Assembly (NCBI GenBank): GCA_030848705.1
Contig: CM061245.1
Coordinates: 38,444,711-38,508,710, forward strand
DNA from: Heracleum sosnowskyi
Lineage: Eukaryota > Streptophyta > Magnoliopsida > Apiales > Apiaceae
Direction: 5' to 3'
Length of the DNA: 64,000 nucleotides
The notes under the pieces were generated by a model. The model had not been told where the DNA came from and searched no databases. It saw only the letters and a program-made list of their open reading frames with translations. Below are positions 1 to 10,839 of this stretch, in pieces. Positions within the stretch are counted from its first letter, which is position 1, and every line of letters starts with the position of its first letter. A program made the position numbers and the translations under genes.

Positions 1-1633
1 CAAATCTCTTACAGAGATCATCATTAGTAGACCCAAATATGATGTCATCCACATAGACTTGGACTAATATCATATCACTTTTGTGTTTCTTTGAAAAAAG
101 AGTTTTGTCTATGATACCTCTAACAAAACCATTTTCTAAAAGAAAACCAGAGAGAGTGTCATACCATTTTCTTGGAGCTTGTTTGAGACCATAGATAGCC
201 TTGAAGAGAAAGTACACAAAGTCCAGCAGCTCCTGATTTTCAAAGCCAGGGGCTGTTCCACATACACTTCTTCATCTAGCTCACTTTTCAGGAATGCACT
301 CTTAACATCCATTTGATAGACTTTAAAATTGGAGTAAGCTGCAAATGCTAAGAACATCCTGATGGCCTCAAGTCTAGCCACTGGTGCATAGGTTTCATCA
401 TAATCAATGCCTTCAGCTTGTGAATACCCTTGTGCAACCAGTCTTGCCTTGTTCCTTGTAACAATGCCATCCTCATCCAGGTTGTTCCTGTATACCCATC
501 TTGTACCAACTACTTTCTTGTTCTTTGGTTTGGGTACCAGCTTTCAGACTTGCTGTTGTTCAAATTGATTGAGTTCATCTTGCATAGAAATCACCCAATC
601 TGGATCAGTCAGTGCTTCCTCAGTCTTCTTTGGCTCCATTTCAGATAGAAACCCTGAATAATGACATTCATTCTGAGTAGCACTTCTAGTTCTAACTCCA
701 ACACCTGGATCACCAATGATCAGCTCAAAGGGATGAGCTCTATTCCATACAGTCTGTCTTGGAAGATTTGATCTTGATGATTCACCTTGAAATTCATTGT
801 GGTGTTGTGACTGACTAGTAGATCCTTCATTTCCTCCCCCTGAGTTGTTGCATGATTGCCTTGATGATTCTTCTCCAGTGTTGGTGATATCTCCATTGTT
901 ATCAATGTTTCCACCACCACCACCAGGATTATTATCATCATTATCATTGTTATTACCAGCAACATTCTCAGGTGGGGCTTCATCATCTGATTCTGAGTCT
1001 GGAAAGTTATCAAACTTCAGTTTCTCAGATGAGTCTTCTGTTTGGATATTAGGGAGTTTAGTGTCATCAAATGTTACATTGACACTTTCCTTCACATGGT
1101 GACCATCAATCAAGTACACCCTGTACGATCTTCTGGAATAACCAATAAAAATAGCTTCTTGTGCCTTAGCCTCAAACTTGCCAAGTTTCACATTGTCATC
1201 CTTAAGCACAAAGCATTTTGCTCCAAATACATGAAAGTATTTGAGAGTTGGTTTCTTGTTGTTCATGATCTCATACGGAGTCTTCATTAAATCCTTGTTG
1301 ATTAAAGTTCGATTCTGAGTATAACAAGCAGTGTTCACAGCTTCAGCCCAAAAGTACATTGGAAGTCTTGATTCACTTAACATAGTCCTAGCAGCTTCAA
1401 TCAATGTACGATTCTTCCTTTCCACCACTCCATTCTGTTGAGGAGTTCTAGGGGCAGAATATTGTCTTGTTATTCCTTTATCTGCACAAAATTCATTTAA
1501 GACTGCATTCTTGAATTCAGTTCCATTATCTGACCTTATAGCTCTAACAGGGAATCTCGAATCCAGCTCAATCAACTTTATATGATCAATCACCATCTGT
1601 GGGGTCTCATCCTTGGAATGTAGGAATAAAACC
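1..1633 (-). pseudogene. Element 0 pol, 3' half (integrase core end and reverse transcriptase)
   Basis: On the minus strand the segment begins just inside the integrase catalytic core. An open stretch (1596-544) carries RSDNGTEF followed by QQNGVVERKNRTL, which supply the second Asp and the Glu of the DD35E integrase triad. A low-complexity acidic and Asn-rich linker and the start of the reverse transcriptase (RT) follow. RT motifs continue through YQMDVKSAF near 300, and the catalytic YVDD is encoded at about 44-55, next to the window edge. A frameshift lies near 250, after the VEQP motif. Element 1 interrupts the gene at 1633, so no functional product is expected. Confidence 0.88.
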
Positions 1634-2941
1634 TGTTAGGCTCAAGACATGTCTGAATACCACCATTAATAAGCCTAAGCTATGTGACTATGTCACACTA
1701 CATGACCTAGTGAATTCTATCACTGGGATATAGTATAGGTCTCTCTATGTACTTGTCTTGTTCTCATGAACATCAGCTTTATCATGTATGCTCAAAATTA
1801 TAATGAGCTTAGTAAGCTTCTTGCAACTAGAATGTATATAGGCCATTAAATAATTGTCCTGGTAGAAGTTCAGTTTTGTTCATGCAGCAGGATAGAGATG
1901 AATAAGGCCCTGAAGAAATAAGTTGCAGAAATTTGTCTAAGGCATTATATAGCAAAGTCAGAATAAAGCTATGTCTTGAAGTCACCAATATCCATGCCGA
2001 GAAGTGCTAGATCGCATAGTCCATTTTGTGCTATGTCGTGAAGTCCTCAAGACTCATGTCGTGAAGTGTTGAAGTCAGCAAGGTCAAAGATGCCTAGATC
2101 GTGAAGTCCCCAAATGACTTATGTCGCATAGTCCTCAAATGACTTATGTCGCATAGTCCTTAAATGACTTATGTCGCATAGTCCTCAAATGACTTATGTC
2201 GCGTAGTCCTCAAATGACTTATGTCGCATAGTCCTAAAATGACCTATGTCGCAAAGTCCTCAAATGTCATATCGCATAGTCTTCACAAGGGACATCGCGA
2301 AGTCTGGAATGAAGAGGAGTTCACGATATCGACACTTAGCCGTTTACAACAAGACAAATCAAGGTACAGAATCAAGAATCAAAAGAGACAAATACTGAAG
2401 CAATTGTATCTGGCAAGGTGGTCCAAAGAACAGATGGCAAATCTACGGCTAAACTTGGAGAGAAAGATAAGAGACAAGCAGCTACAGAAACGGGAAAGAC
2501 TCCGAAAAGCAGGTGGTCCTTCCTGACACAGTTAACCTCTTATGGCAAGACAAGTTGGACTTTCAGCTAGGGGTAACTGTGTAAATAGAGGTGTGCATAG
2601 TTTGTATAGATGAATATATATATATCAAGCACACACCACTGTAAGCTGCAAGAGAGATACACATAGTTTTACCTTAAGCACTCTTTTCTCTGTAAGCAAA
2701 AACAAGTTACAAACTGTTCTTGTTTAGAAACCATAAATTCCGTTGTGAATTTCTGGAAAGCTGTAGTATTTAATTTACTCAATACAAAGTAGATTAAAGT
2801 GATTGTGTGTGTTGTTTATATTCCGCATATTACATAGCATAATCATATACAGTTTATCTTGAGTTTCAAGGATCGAAAAATATCAAACTATCCATTCACC
2901 CCCCCCCTCTGTCTAGTTTCTAGTGGTATTCATTTCTAACA
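1634..2941 (+). repeat. Element 1, 5' LTR
   Basis: A 1308-bp LTR with TG...CA ends, paired with the copy at 33460-34763. It holds a cluster of short tandem repeats built on TATGTCGCATAGTCC (about 2112-2283) in the likely U3 region. Further on, an AT-rich TATA-like run sits near 2613-2627 and a C-rich tract near 2900. An open frame that crosses it (2221-2526) is only an accident of the repeats. Confidence 0.93.
2112..2283 (+). repeat. 25-bp tandem repeats in the element 1 LTR
   Basis: About seven head-to-tail copies of a 25-bp unit with the core ATGTCGCATAGTCCTCAAAT, starting at 2112, 2137, 2162, 2187, 2212 and so on; the last copies diverge. The matching array in the 3' LTR lies near 33936-34110. 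The core is nearly the reverse complement of a motif repeated in the gap between pol and the third ORF (8570-8960). A role as regulatory binding sites is inference from the position in U3. Confidence 0.85.
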
Positions 2942-2943
2942 AG

Positions 2944-2956
2944 TGGTATCAGAGCG
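2944..2956 (+). other. Element 1 primer-binding site
   Basis: TGGTATCAGAGCG lies two bases after the LTR end. It is the usual plant copia primer-binding site, complementary to the 3' end of initiator methionine tRNA, from which minus-strand DNA synthesis starts. It confirms the 5' LTR end and the plus orientation. Confidence 0.93.
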
Positions 2957-2991
2957 TAGGCTGTTAACGTACAAACAGGAAAAGATCAAGA

Positions 2992-5367
2992 ATGAGTTCA
3001 CAGAAACTAAGCAGTATCAAGATTCCTCCCTTCAACAAGGAGCACTACAGCTTATGGAAAAAGAAGATGTTACTTTTCATCAAAGCTTCCAATCCCATGT
3101 ATTTAGACATTCTAAAGCATGGTCCCTTTATTCCAATGATTGAGATTGCTGAAACAACAGTAGGTACTGAGATAATACCAGCAAGGCATGTTCCTAAAGA
3201 CCCCTCAAAATACACTGATCCTGAAAAGGAGAAAATAGCACTGGATGGACATCTCCAACTTATCATCTGTGAATCTATGGATTTCAACATGTATGGCACT
3301 GTTGCTCACTGTAGTAGTGCAAAGAAAATGTGGGATCTCATAGAAGTGCTATGTGAAGGAACTCCTGAGGTAAGGAAGAACAAAAAGCAGATTCTGGTCT
3401 CACAGTATGAAGCATTCATGGCTCAACCAAAGGAGGGAATCACAGAAGTGTTTGAGAGGTTCAACAAGCTGATAAATGAACTCAAACTCTATGACAAACA
3501 CTATGAGACAGAAGAGCTCAACATGAAGTTCTTACTAACTCTTCCAGATCACTTGGAACCAAGAATCTCTTCCCTTAAAGAAAGAGATCTAACAAAGATT
3601 GGTTTTGATGTGTTATATGGTGTTTTGAAGACATATGAGCTAGAGCTGTTTCAGAAGAGATCTATTCAAGCAAAGCAAGGATTAACGGCCAATACCTCTT
3701 GTGCCCTTATTGCTGACAATCTAGGTCAAAGAATGGAATCTCTAAAAGTCAGTCAAGTCAAGATTGAGGAACTGGAAAGTGATGACACTAGTGATGAAAC
3801 TCAGGTTGTTTATGATTTGCCTGAGGAGGATGAGTTCTACAGCATAGATGAGCTGGACAAGATGGAAAACAAATCTTTTGCTTATATGGCTAGGAGATAT
3901 CCTAACATTAGGTTTAAGAGGAAGCAGTCATTCAAGTCTAAATTCAATAGTGGAAATGCTGGTGGTAGCTCAAACTCTTTCAACAAAGGAAAAGGGATTG
4001 CTGGTGCTGCTAAAGGAGGATACAAATCTGGGAGTGTGGATAGGTCCAAAATAAGATGTTATAACTGCAATGAACTTGGGCATTTTGCCACAGAGTGCAA
4101 GAAGCCTAAACAGGTCAAAAAGGACAAAGCATACTTAGAGCTTCAAGCCAAGTATGAAGCTCTACTCAAGAAACAACAGGGTAAAACTTTTATTGCTGAG
4201 GGAAAATGCTGGGATGACTCTAATGAAGAAGAAGAACAAGAGTACTCAAACTATGCCTTGATGGCATTTTCTGATGATGGTGATTCTTCAAGTCAGGTAC
4301 CTATTCTTACTTCTCTTGATATGACTCCCTTTCAATATAAGCAAACTGTTGAAGATATGAGCACTGAAATGTTCAATATTCATACTAGCATGTTAGTAGA
4401 AAATGAAGAAATTGATAGACTAACTGCTAGAAATCTTGAGCTTACAGAAAAGAATGAGGAACTTGAGTTAATGGTTGTGAGCCTTGATGGTTTGAAAAAT
4501 GAGGTTGAGTATCTCAAAAACAAAGTAATTTGTGCTGAACAAATAGAAAAGGCTCTTAGAGAGCAAATTGCTGAAAGTGAATTAAAGCTAAGAAGTTTCA
4601 AAAACTCATCTGAGCTTATTCAAACCTATCACAAGGAACACACTGAAGACTGCAAGGTTGGAGTTGGTTTTGACTATGAAAATGATAAAGGAAGGAAGAA
4701 GGCAAAGGGCAAAGGAAAAGAATCTTTTACAAACAAAAATGCCCCAACCATTCTGTCCAGTGTTGAAAAGCCCATTTTCAAAAAGAGTGTTGTTGAGTTT
4801 GATGAAGAACTATTGATCATCAAACAACAACTTCTTGAAGAAGATGAGGCTGCTAAAGACACTTCTTCCTCTCCTAAATCTGTTGATCAGAAAGAGACCA
4901 AAGACAACCTTGTCAAGAGTCCTAAAGTCAAGAAAGAAATTGTTAAGAAAAAGAAACAAAACAGAAATGGTAAAATAGGTGTCAACAAGAGTAACAACTA
5001 TGCTTATGTGCCAAATGCTCCTAGGAAACAGTGTCAGAAATGCCTATCTGTTAATCATTTGACTCATAAGTGTAATAAACAAGTAAATGTTGAAACCGAT
5101 AACCTAAGTAACCATTCTGTAGGTTTAAATTCTATTCATGATTCTTTCTGTGGTAATTCAAACTGCATGACATGCTATGTGACTGTGATTGTTAATTGTT
5201 TATCTCTTAAGCATAAACTGGATTCTGCACAATCTTGTGAATCACACACACATATGCACACTCACAAGACAGGATCCCCAATCAAGGTTGAGAGGGTGAA
5301 AACTTCATGTGAGCCCAAGAGTGTAAACTCCAAAGCCACAGACAAAGTGAAGTCTCCTACTGTCTAA
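2992..5367 (+). CDS. Element 1 Gag polyprotein
   Basis: A 791-codon ORF starting about 50 bp after the LTR. Gag forms the virus-like particle that packages element RNA in the cytoplasm. The N-terminal region carries the conserved start KIPPFNKEHYSLWKKKM and the retro-copia gag core. A CCHC zinc knuckle, CYNCNELGHFATEC, lies near residues 355-368, and a second CCHC-type motif, CQKCLSVNHLTHKC, near 682-695. Acidic and Lys-rich segments surround a predicted coiled coil (about residues 460-545). The length fits the large Gag of Sireviruses. The frame stops just before a segment that, one base out of frame, looks like the usual Gag tail. The present C-terminus may therefore be a frameshift product. 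Confidence 0.87.
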   Translation: MSSQKLSSIKIPPFNKEHYSLWKKKMLLFIKASNPMYLDILKHGPFIPMIEIAETTVGTEIIPARHVPKDPSKYTDPEKEKIALDGHLQLIICESMDFNMYGTVAHCSSAKKMWDLIEVLCEGTPEVRKNKKQILVSQYEAFMAQPKEGITEVFERFNKLINELKLYDKHYETEELNMKFLLTLPDHLEPRISSLKERDLTKIGFDVLYGVLKTYELELFQKRSIQAKQGLTANTSCALIADNLGQRMESLKVSQVKIEELESDDTSDETQVVYDLPEEDEFYSIDELDKMENKSFAYMARRYPNIRFKRKQSFKSKFNSGNAGGSSNSFNKGKGIAGAAKGGYKSGSVDRSKIRCYNCNELGHFATECKKPKQVKKDKAYLELQAKYEALLKKQQGKTFIAEGKCWDDSNEEEEQEYSNYALMAFSDDGDSSSQVPILTSLDMTPFQYKQTVEDMSTEMFNIHTSMLVENEEIDRLTARNLELTEKNEELELMVVSLDGLKNEVEYLKNKVICAEQIEKALREQIAESELKLRSFKNSSELIQTYHKEHTEDCKVGVGFDYENDKGRKKAKGKGKESFTNKNAPTILSSVEKPIFKKSVVEFDEELLIIKQQLLEEDEAAKDTSSSPKSVDQKETKDNLVKSPKVKKEIVKKKKQNRNGKIGVNKSNNYAYVPNAPRKQCQKCLSVNHLTHKCNKQVNVETDNLSNHSVGLNSIHDSFCGNSNCMTCYVTVIVNCLSLKHKLDSAQSCESHTHMHTHKTGSPIKVERVKTSCEPKSVNSKATDKVKSPTV

Positions 5368-5421
5368 ATCAACTAGACCCTACCAAGTGTGGGTACCAAA
5401 AACAACTTAGTTACTTTGTGA

Positions 5422-8394
5422 ATGCAGGGAAACAAGAATAAAAGAGTCATATGGATCTTGGACAGTGGATGCTCAAGTCACATGACTGGTGATATAGCCC
5501 TGCTATCACAATTTGAGGAAAAGGCTGGCCCATCAGTAAACTTTGGAAATGACAACATTGGTTATACCATGGGATATGGCAGTGTCAAATCTGGAAATGT
5601 CATTATTGAAGATGTAGCATTTGTTGAAGGACTGAAGCATAACCTCTTGAGTATTGGACAATTCACCAACAGGGGTTTCAAAGTGGAATTTGATGAAGAT
5701 CATTGTCTAATCTCAAAAAGAGGAAGTGGTGAAGTTTTTCTAACTGGTGTGAAGAAAGGAAGCTTGTTTGTAGCTAATCTCAAGGCTGCAGACAAGGGAG
5801 AAATTTGTTGTTTCTACACTAAAGCCACAAATGAAGAATTCTGGCTATGGCACAAGAAACTGTCTCACTTGAATGTTCAGGCAATGAAATCTCTGACAAA
5901 GAGAGAACTCATAAGAGATATGCCTGCCTTGGAGTTTGTGCAAGATGGAGCATGTGAAGCTTGTCAAAAAGGGAAGATCAAAAGATCAAGTCATAAGAAC
6001 AAATTGCTCAATACAAACTCAAAGCCTCTGCAGTTAATTCACATGGATCTGTTTGGCCATGTGAATGTAATGTCTCTTTCCAAGAAGAAATATGCTCTAG
6101 TGATGGTTGATGATTATTCAAGATACACTTGGGTGGAATTCCTATTCTCCAAGGATGAAGCACCTCAAGTTATTATAGAGCATATCAAGAGAATTGATAG
6201 AGAAGCACAAAGTACTGGTTCCTCTGTAGTTACTTTGAGAAGTGATAATGGGACTGAGTTCAGAAATTCAACATTGTATGAGTTTTGTAAAGATAAAGGA
6301 ATTTCTCAACAATTTTCAGCTCCTAAAACTCCTCAACAAAATGGAGTAGTTGAGAGAAAGAATAGAACTCTCATTGAAGCTGCAAGGACAATGTTGTTGG
6401 ATGCAAAGTTACCTACTAGCTTTTGGGCTGATGCTGTTAATACAGAATGCTATGTGCAAAATAGAACATTGATCAATAAGAAGTCTGGAAAAACTCCTTA
6501 TTCATTAATGACTGGCAAACGAGCATCCTTCAAGCATCTTCATGTGTTTGGAAGCAAGTGCTTTGTGATGAAAGATACCTCAGAGCATATTGGAAAATTT
6601 GATGCTAAGGCATTTGAAGGTATTTTCATTGGATACTCTCTGGAAAGGACAGCATACAGGGTGTTTGTACCTGAGCAACACAAAGTCATGGAAAGCATGG
6701 ATGTTACCTTTGATGACAAGAAAACTCCTGGACTTAAAACAAGTGATCAAGATAGTGTGCCATTAAGATTTGAAAATCAAGGATATCTTGAGGATTCTGA
6801 AAGTGATGATGAACCACCTGTTCAAACTATTCCAGAAAATGAAATTCTTGAAGTTGATGATCTTCTTCAAACACCTGTGCAAGGGTTCACAAACACAGGG
6901 GGAGAAGAAGAGCATGCAACTGTCAATCAAAATGAGCTTGGAACAGGTCAAGGAAATGAACAGGGTCACACAAGGAAATGGGACATAGCCCACACTAGGG
7001 ATCAAATCATTGGAGATCCTGGTAAGGGAGTTAGAACAAGAAGGGCAACACTGAATACATGTCTGTATAGCTGCTTTCTATCACAAGAGGAACCTAAAGT
7101 AATTGAAGAAGCTTTGAAGAATTCTGATTGGATTGTTGCCATGCAAGAAGAATTGAATCAATTTGAGAAAAACAAAGTATGGGAACTAGCGCCACCTCCA
7201 AAAAGAAAGAATGTTATTGACACCAAATGGGTGTTCAGAAACAAGATGGATGAAGAAGGAGTGGTGATTAGAAACAAAGCAAGGTTGGTTGCCAAAGGAT
7301 ACTGTCAGCAATAAGGTATTGATTATGATGAGACATTTGCACATGTAGCAAGATTGGAAGCCATCATAATATTCTTGGCTTTTGCAGCTCACTCAGATTT
7401 CAAGGTGTATCAAATGGATGTGAAAAGTGCCTTCCTAAATGGTGATATCATCTTTGGCTCTTCAAATGAAAAACTCTGTGAAAGGTTCCCTAAGTTGATG
7501 CAAAGCAAATATGAGATGAGTATGATGGGAGAGTTAACCTACTTCTTAGGTCTTCAAGTACATCAAAAGGAGGATGGCATCTTTATAAACCAATCAAAGT
7601 ATGTCAAAGATCTTTTGAAGAAATATGGTTTAGAAGAATCATCCTCTGCAAAAACTCCCATGTCCACTGCTATCAAGCTTGATGAAGACAAGAAAGGCAA
7701 AAGAGTAGACATCAAGGTTTACAGAGGCATGGTTGGATCTCTACTCTATCTCACAGCTAGCAGGCCTGATATCATGTTTGCCACATGCCTTTGTGCAAGA
7801 TTTCAATCTGATCCCAAGGAATCTCACATGATGGCTATCAAAAGAATCTTCAGGTATCTGAAAGGGACTCTTAATCTTGGGCTATGGTATCCAAAAGGCA
7901 CTGGGTTCAACCTGGTTGGTTACACAGACTCTGATTTTGCTGGATGCAGAATTGACAGGAAGATCACCTCTAGAAGCTGCCAATTCTTAGGTCAAAGGTT
8001 AGTGTCCTGGTTCAGTAAAAAACAACAATCCACAGCAACATCCACAGCTGAGGCTGAATATATTGATGCTGGAAGTTGTTGTGCTCAATTGCTTTGGATT
8101 AGAAATCAACTTATGGATTATGGACTGGTATTGGAACACATACCTCTGATGTGTGACAACACTAGTGCAATATCCATAGTTGCCAATCCTGTTAATCACT
8201 CTACTACAAAGCACATTGAGATCAGGTACCATTTCATTAGGGAACATGCTGCAAATGGTACCATAGAAGTCTCTTATGTTCCAACTGAGAAACAATTAGC
8301 TGACATATTCACTAAACCTCTAAATGAAGTTGTTTTCAACAGACTTGTGAGTGAAATTGGAATGCTCAATCCTTCATTTAGCTGTTTTAAGTAA
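5422..8394 (+). pseudogene. Element 1 Pol: protease, integrase, deleted reverse transcriptase, RNase H
   Basis: Pol lies in the same frame as gag, after a 54-bp gap with stops. Protease motif LDSGCSSHMTGD is near residue 13, and the GAG-preintegrase motif WLWHKKLSHLN near 141. The integrase triad is Asp about 209, Asp about 275 (RSDNGTEF) and Glu about 311 (GVVERKN), with DD35E spacing. RT then begins but meets a TAA at 7312-7314. Downstream in the same frame (7354-8394), YQMDVKSAFLNG jumps directly to DIIFGSSNEKL near 7443. The intervening RT palm, including the start of the YVDD catalytic box, is deleted. RNase H follows (TDSDFAG, TAEAEYI, TKHIEIRYHFIREH). Integrase looks intact, but RT cannot work, so the element is not autonomous. 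Confidence 0.9.
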
Positions 8395-9105
8395 ATATGC
8401 TAGTTAATTATTGCAGTAGTAAATTTTCACTGTATTTAAATGCTCTATTCAATTGGAGTGAAAATTAGCTGAGATATGATTTATAAATATTTCAGTATTT
8501 TACTGTATGTTTTTCAAATCATACTTTTCTGAGAAGTTATGAGTTCTTAAGACATCTCTACATAGGTGATCTTGAGAGTTCGCGACTTAGTTCAAATCAA
8601 ACAGACTTATATCGCAAACTGTTGAAATTGTGAGACTTCGCGATATAGTTCATTTCATGAGTTTGCGACATAGTTCATTTTATGACTTCGCGATCTAGAA
8701 TAACTATATCGACAAGTCTCCATATTTGACAGAATTTTGATTTAAATTTATTTAATTTCAATTTTTGATTTAAGTCTGACAAAATAATTAAAATTTCAAG
8801 AAGAGAGTTTTAGACAGGGTATTTTCACTATATCGCAAAGTCATCCAAATTCTTTTATCTTCAAGACTTTGCGACATAGTTCAATTCAGGACTCTGCGAT
8901 ATACTTTGCAAGACTTTGCGGTACAGGCCATTTTGAGACTTCGCGACATACAATTAGTCTATACATATTCATAACTCTATATCACAGTGTCTCTATCATA
9001 TAAATACTTTTTGTCGACCGTTCACAACTTCTCACTCTGTCTATTGCTCTCAATTTCTAAAACCTAAACTCTTCTCTCTCTTCTTCAATCTCAATCTCAA
9101 TTTCA
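8395..9105 (+). other. Gap between pol and third ORF of element 1, with repeated GACTTCGCGAYATAG motif
   Basis: There is no ORF here. From about 8570 to 8960 a motif close to GACTTCGCGATATAG (also TTTGCGACATAG) recurs about eight times in AT-rich DNA. It is the reverse complement of the TCGCGAAGTC and TATGTCGCATAGTCC motifs in the same element's LTRs. From 9025 a CT-rich stretch leads into the third ORF, resembling a 5' untranslated leader of a separate message. Sireviruses are known for conserved repeated motifs in their non-coding regions; a promoter for the third ORF is inference. Confidence 0.75.
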
Positions 9106-10839
9106 TTGGCACCCAAATCTCAAACAGCTTCCTCTTCAAACCCTTTAACCATTCCCAAAGAAACAAATCTTCTCACCATTCCCTCTGAGGCTGAGGCGAA
9201 CCCAAGGTACAAGTGTTTTGTACGGTTCTTGAACACTTCCTACCTACGCCAAGCCCTAACCCTGAACCCTACCTTGTATGTCGATGTGTTGGAAGGATTC
9301 TGGAGAACGACGTTGGTATCAACAATGGCTAGGGAAGATGGAACCTCATTCCAGGAGGTTAATTGTTCAATTGGAGGCAAACACTTCCAGTTTGGGGAAA
9401 AGGAAATCAATGAAGCTTTGGGGTTCAAGGTGGAGGGTCATGACCAAGAAGCTACTGATGCTCAAATTGTTGACTTCATGACCTTCATTCTGTATGCTGA
9501 TGAGATAGATACTGAAAAGCTCAATAAGAAGTTTGTGAGGAGGGAGTGGTCATTTCTGTTTGACGCACTCTAGAAGGTGTTTCTATGCAGGAAGACAGGA
9601 TGGGACCATATCAGTCACATTGTTGTGAAGCTAGCCTACTCCCTGGCCAACAACCAGGAGATCAATGTGGGAGCCATAATTCTCAAGGAATTGGCTCAGA
9701 GGCTAGGCAGGACAGTTCGCGGTAGAGGTAATGACATCTTTTATCCTCGCTTTATTCAGTGTATTTTAAATTACCTTGATGAAAATATACATGATCTTGA
9801 GGGTATAGATAAAAATAAAATGGCTTATTCCAAGTCCATGTCCAAGATACTATTTGGGTCATTGGACACAAGGAATCATGTTGATGTGAGGCTAAGTGTG
9901 ACCCAGCATATGCAGAACACATTTGAATCATATCAACTTGCTAAGCCAATATACCATGCTCTTTCCTGGACAGTAGAGGCTGAGACTGAAGGAGCTACAC
10001 AGTCTAACCCTAGCCTCCCTATCCCATCCAGTAACCCTACTGCAAACACAACTGTAGAAATTAGGGAGCCAAGTGCATCGGTCTCTCAAAAGATTGGTGT
10101 TACTAAAAAGAAGACAAAGAAGAGAGCCCTAGAAGTGATACAAGAATCTGTAGAGATAGAAAGTGAGAATCCTGAGTCACCTCTCACCAGACACAGTAAG
10201 AAATCAAAATCCAAACCTACCACTGAATCCTCCCAACAGGATTCAGATGTGGCAAAAGGGGTACACCTGTTACTGTCAATGGCCTCTCAACAGGTCATTG
10301 GCATTGAAAAGAGCAGCCTCCCCACTGTAACCTGTACAGAGTCTGCACAGGGTCAAGAACTCACTCTTGACCCCAGTGGTAATAAGGGTGGTACTACACA
10401 GAGTGGAGAGCACATCACTGTTGAAACTCCTCTTATTTCTCAGGGGGAGTTGCCAAAATCTACTCTAAACACATCTTTTCTTCCAGAATCTGCATCTCAA
10501 ATTTCTTCAAATCAAGAAAGTCATTCTTATGCCAATCTTGAACTTGATCACTCACTTCCTGATTCTGTGAGTGAGCCCCTTTCAAGTGACATGGTGCTTG
10601 ACACTATGCTCACCACCCAGGACCCATATTTGGTTGGTCAGGAAATGCATGCTGGGGCATATTCTAATGACACCAACACAAACACAGAGGCTTCACCAGT
10701 TCTAACTGGAGACTCTGTGCCAAATTCTCCCATCCTTAGGGGTGTGGAACTGTCTTCACAGACAAATAGGGCTGATGTTGTAACACATCCCATTTCAATG
10801 GAGACAACATCAGACTCTACAGCCATTCCAAGGCTGGAG
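9106..10839 (+). pseudogene. Element 1 third ORF (env-like position), N-terminal part
   Basis: This is the gene after pol, the place called env-like in Sireviruses; its function is not established. The frame opens at a non-ATG codon in CATTGGCACCC, so the original start seems lost. One in-frame TAG (9571-9573) splits it. The N-terminal 240 residues form a conserved block (RYKCFVRFLNTSYLRQALTL, then YPRFIQCILNYL) that I associate with ORFs accompanying plant Sirevirus-like elements. After it comes a long Ser/Thr-rich and Lys-rich low-complexity region. I see no convincing signal peptide or membrane segment here. The frame ends at the insertion of element 2 and continues without shift at 19546. 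Confidence 0.75.

Noticed and set aside
2112..2283. CRISPR-like or satellite array in the LTR
   Set aside because: Short direct repeats without spacers, present equally in both LTRs; ordinary U3 repeats.
2221..2526. 101-codon ORF in the element 1 LTR
   Set aside because: It is built from the 25-bp LTR tandem repeats and adjoining LTR sequence. The copy in the other LTR is broken by an indel after about 70 codons.
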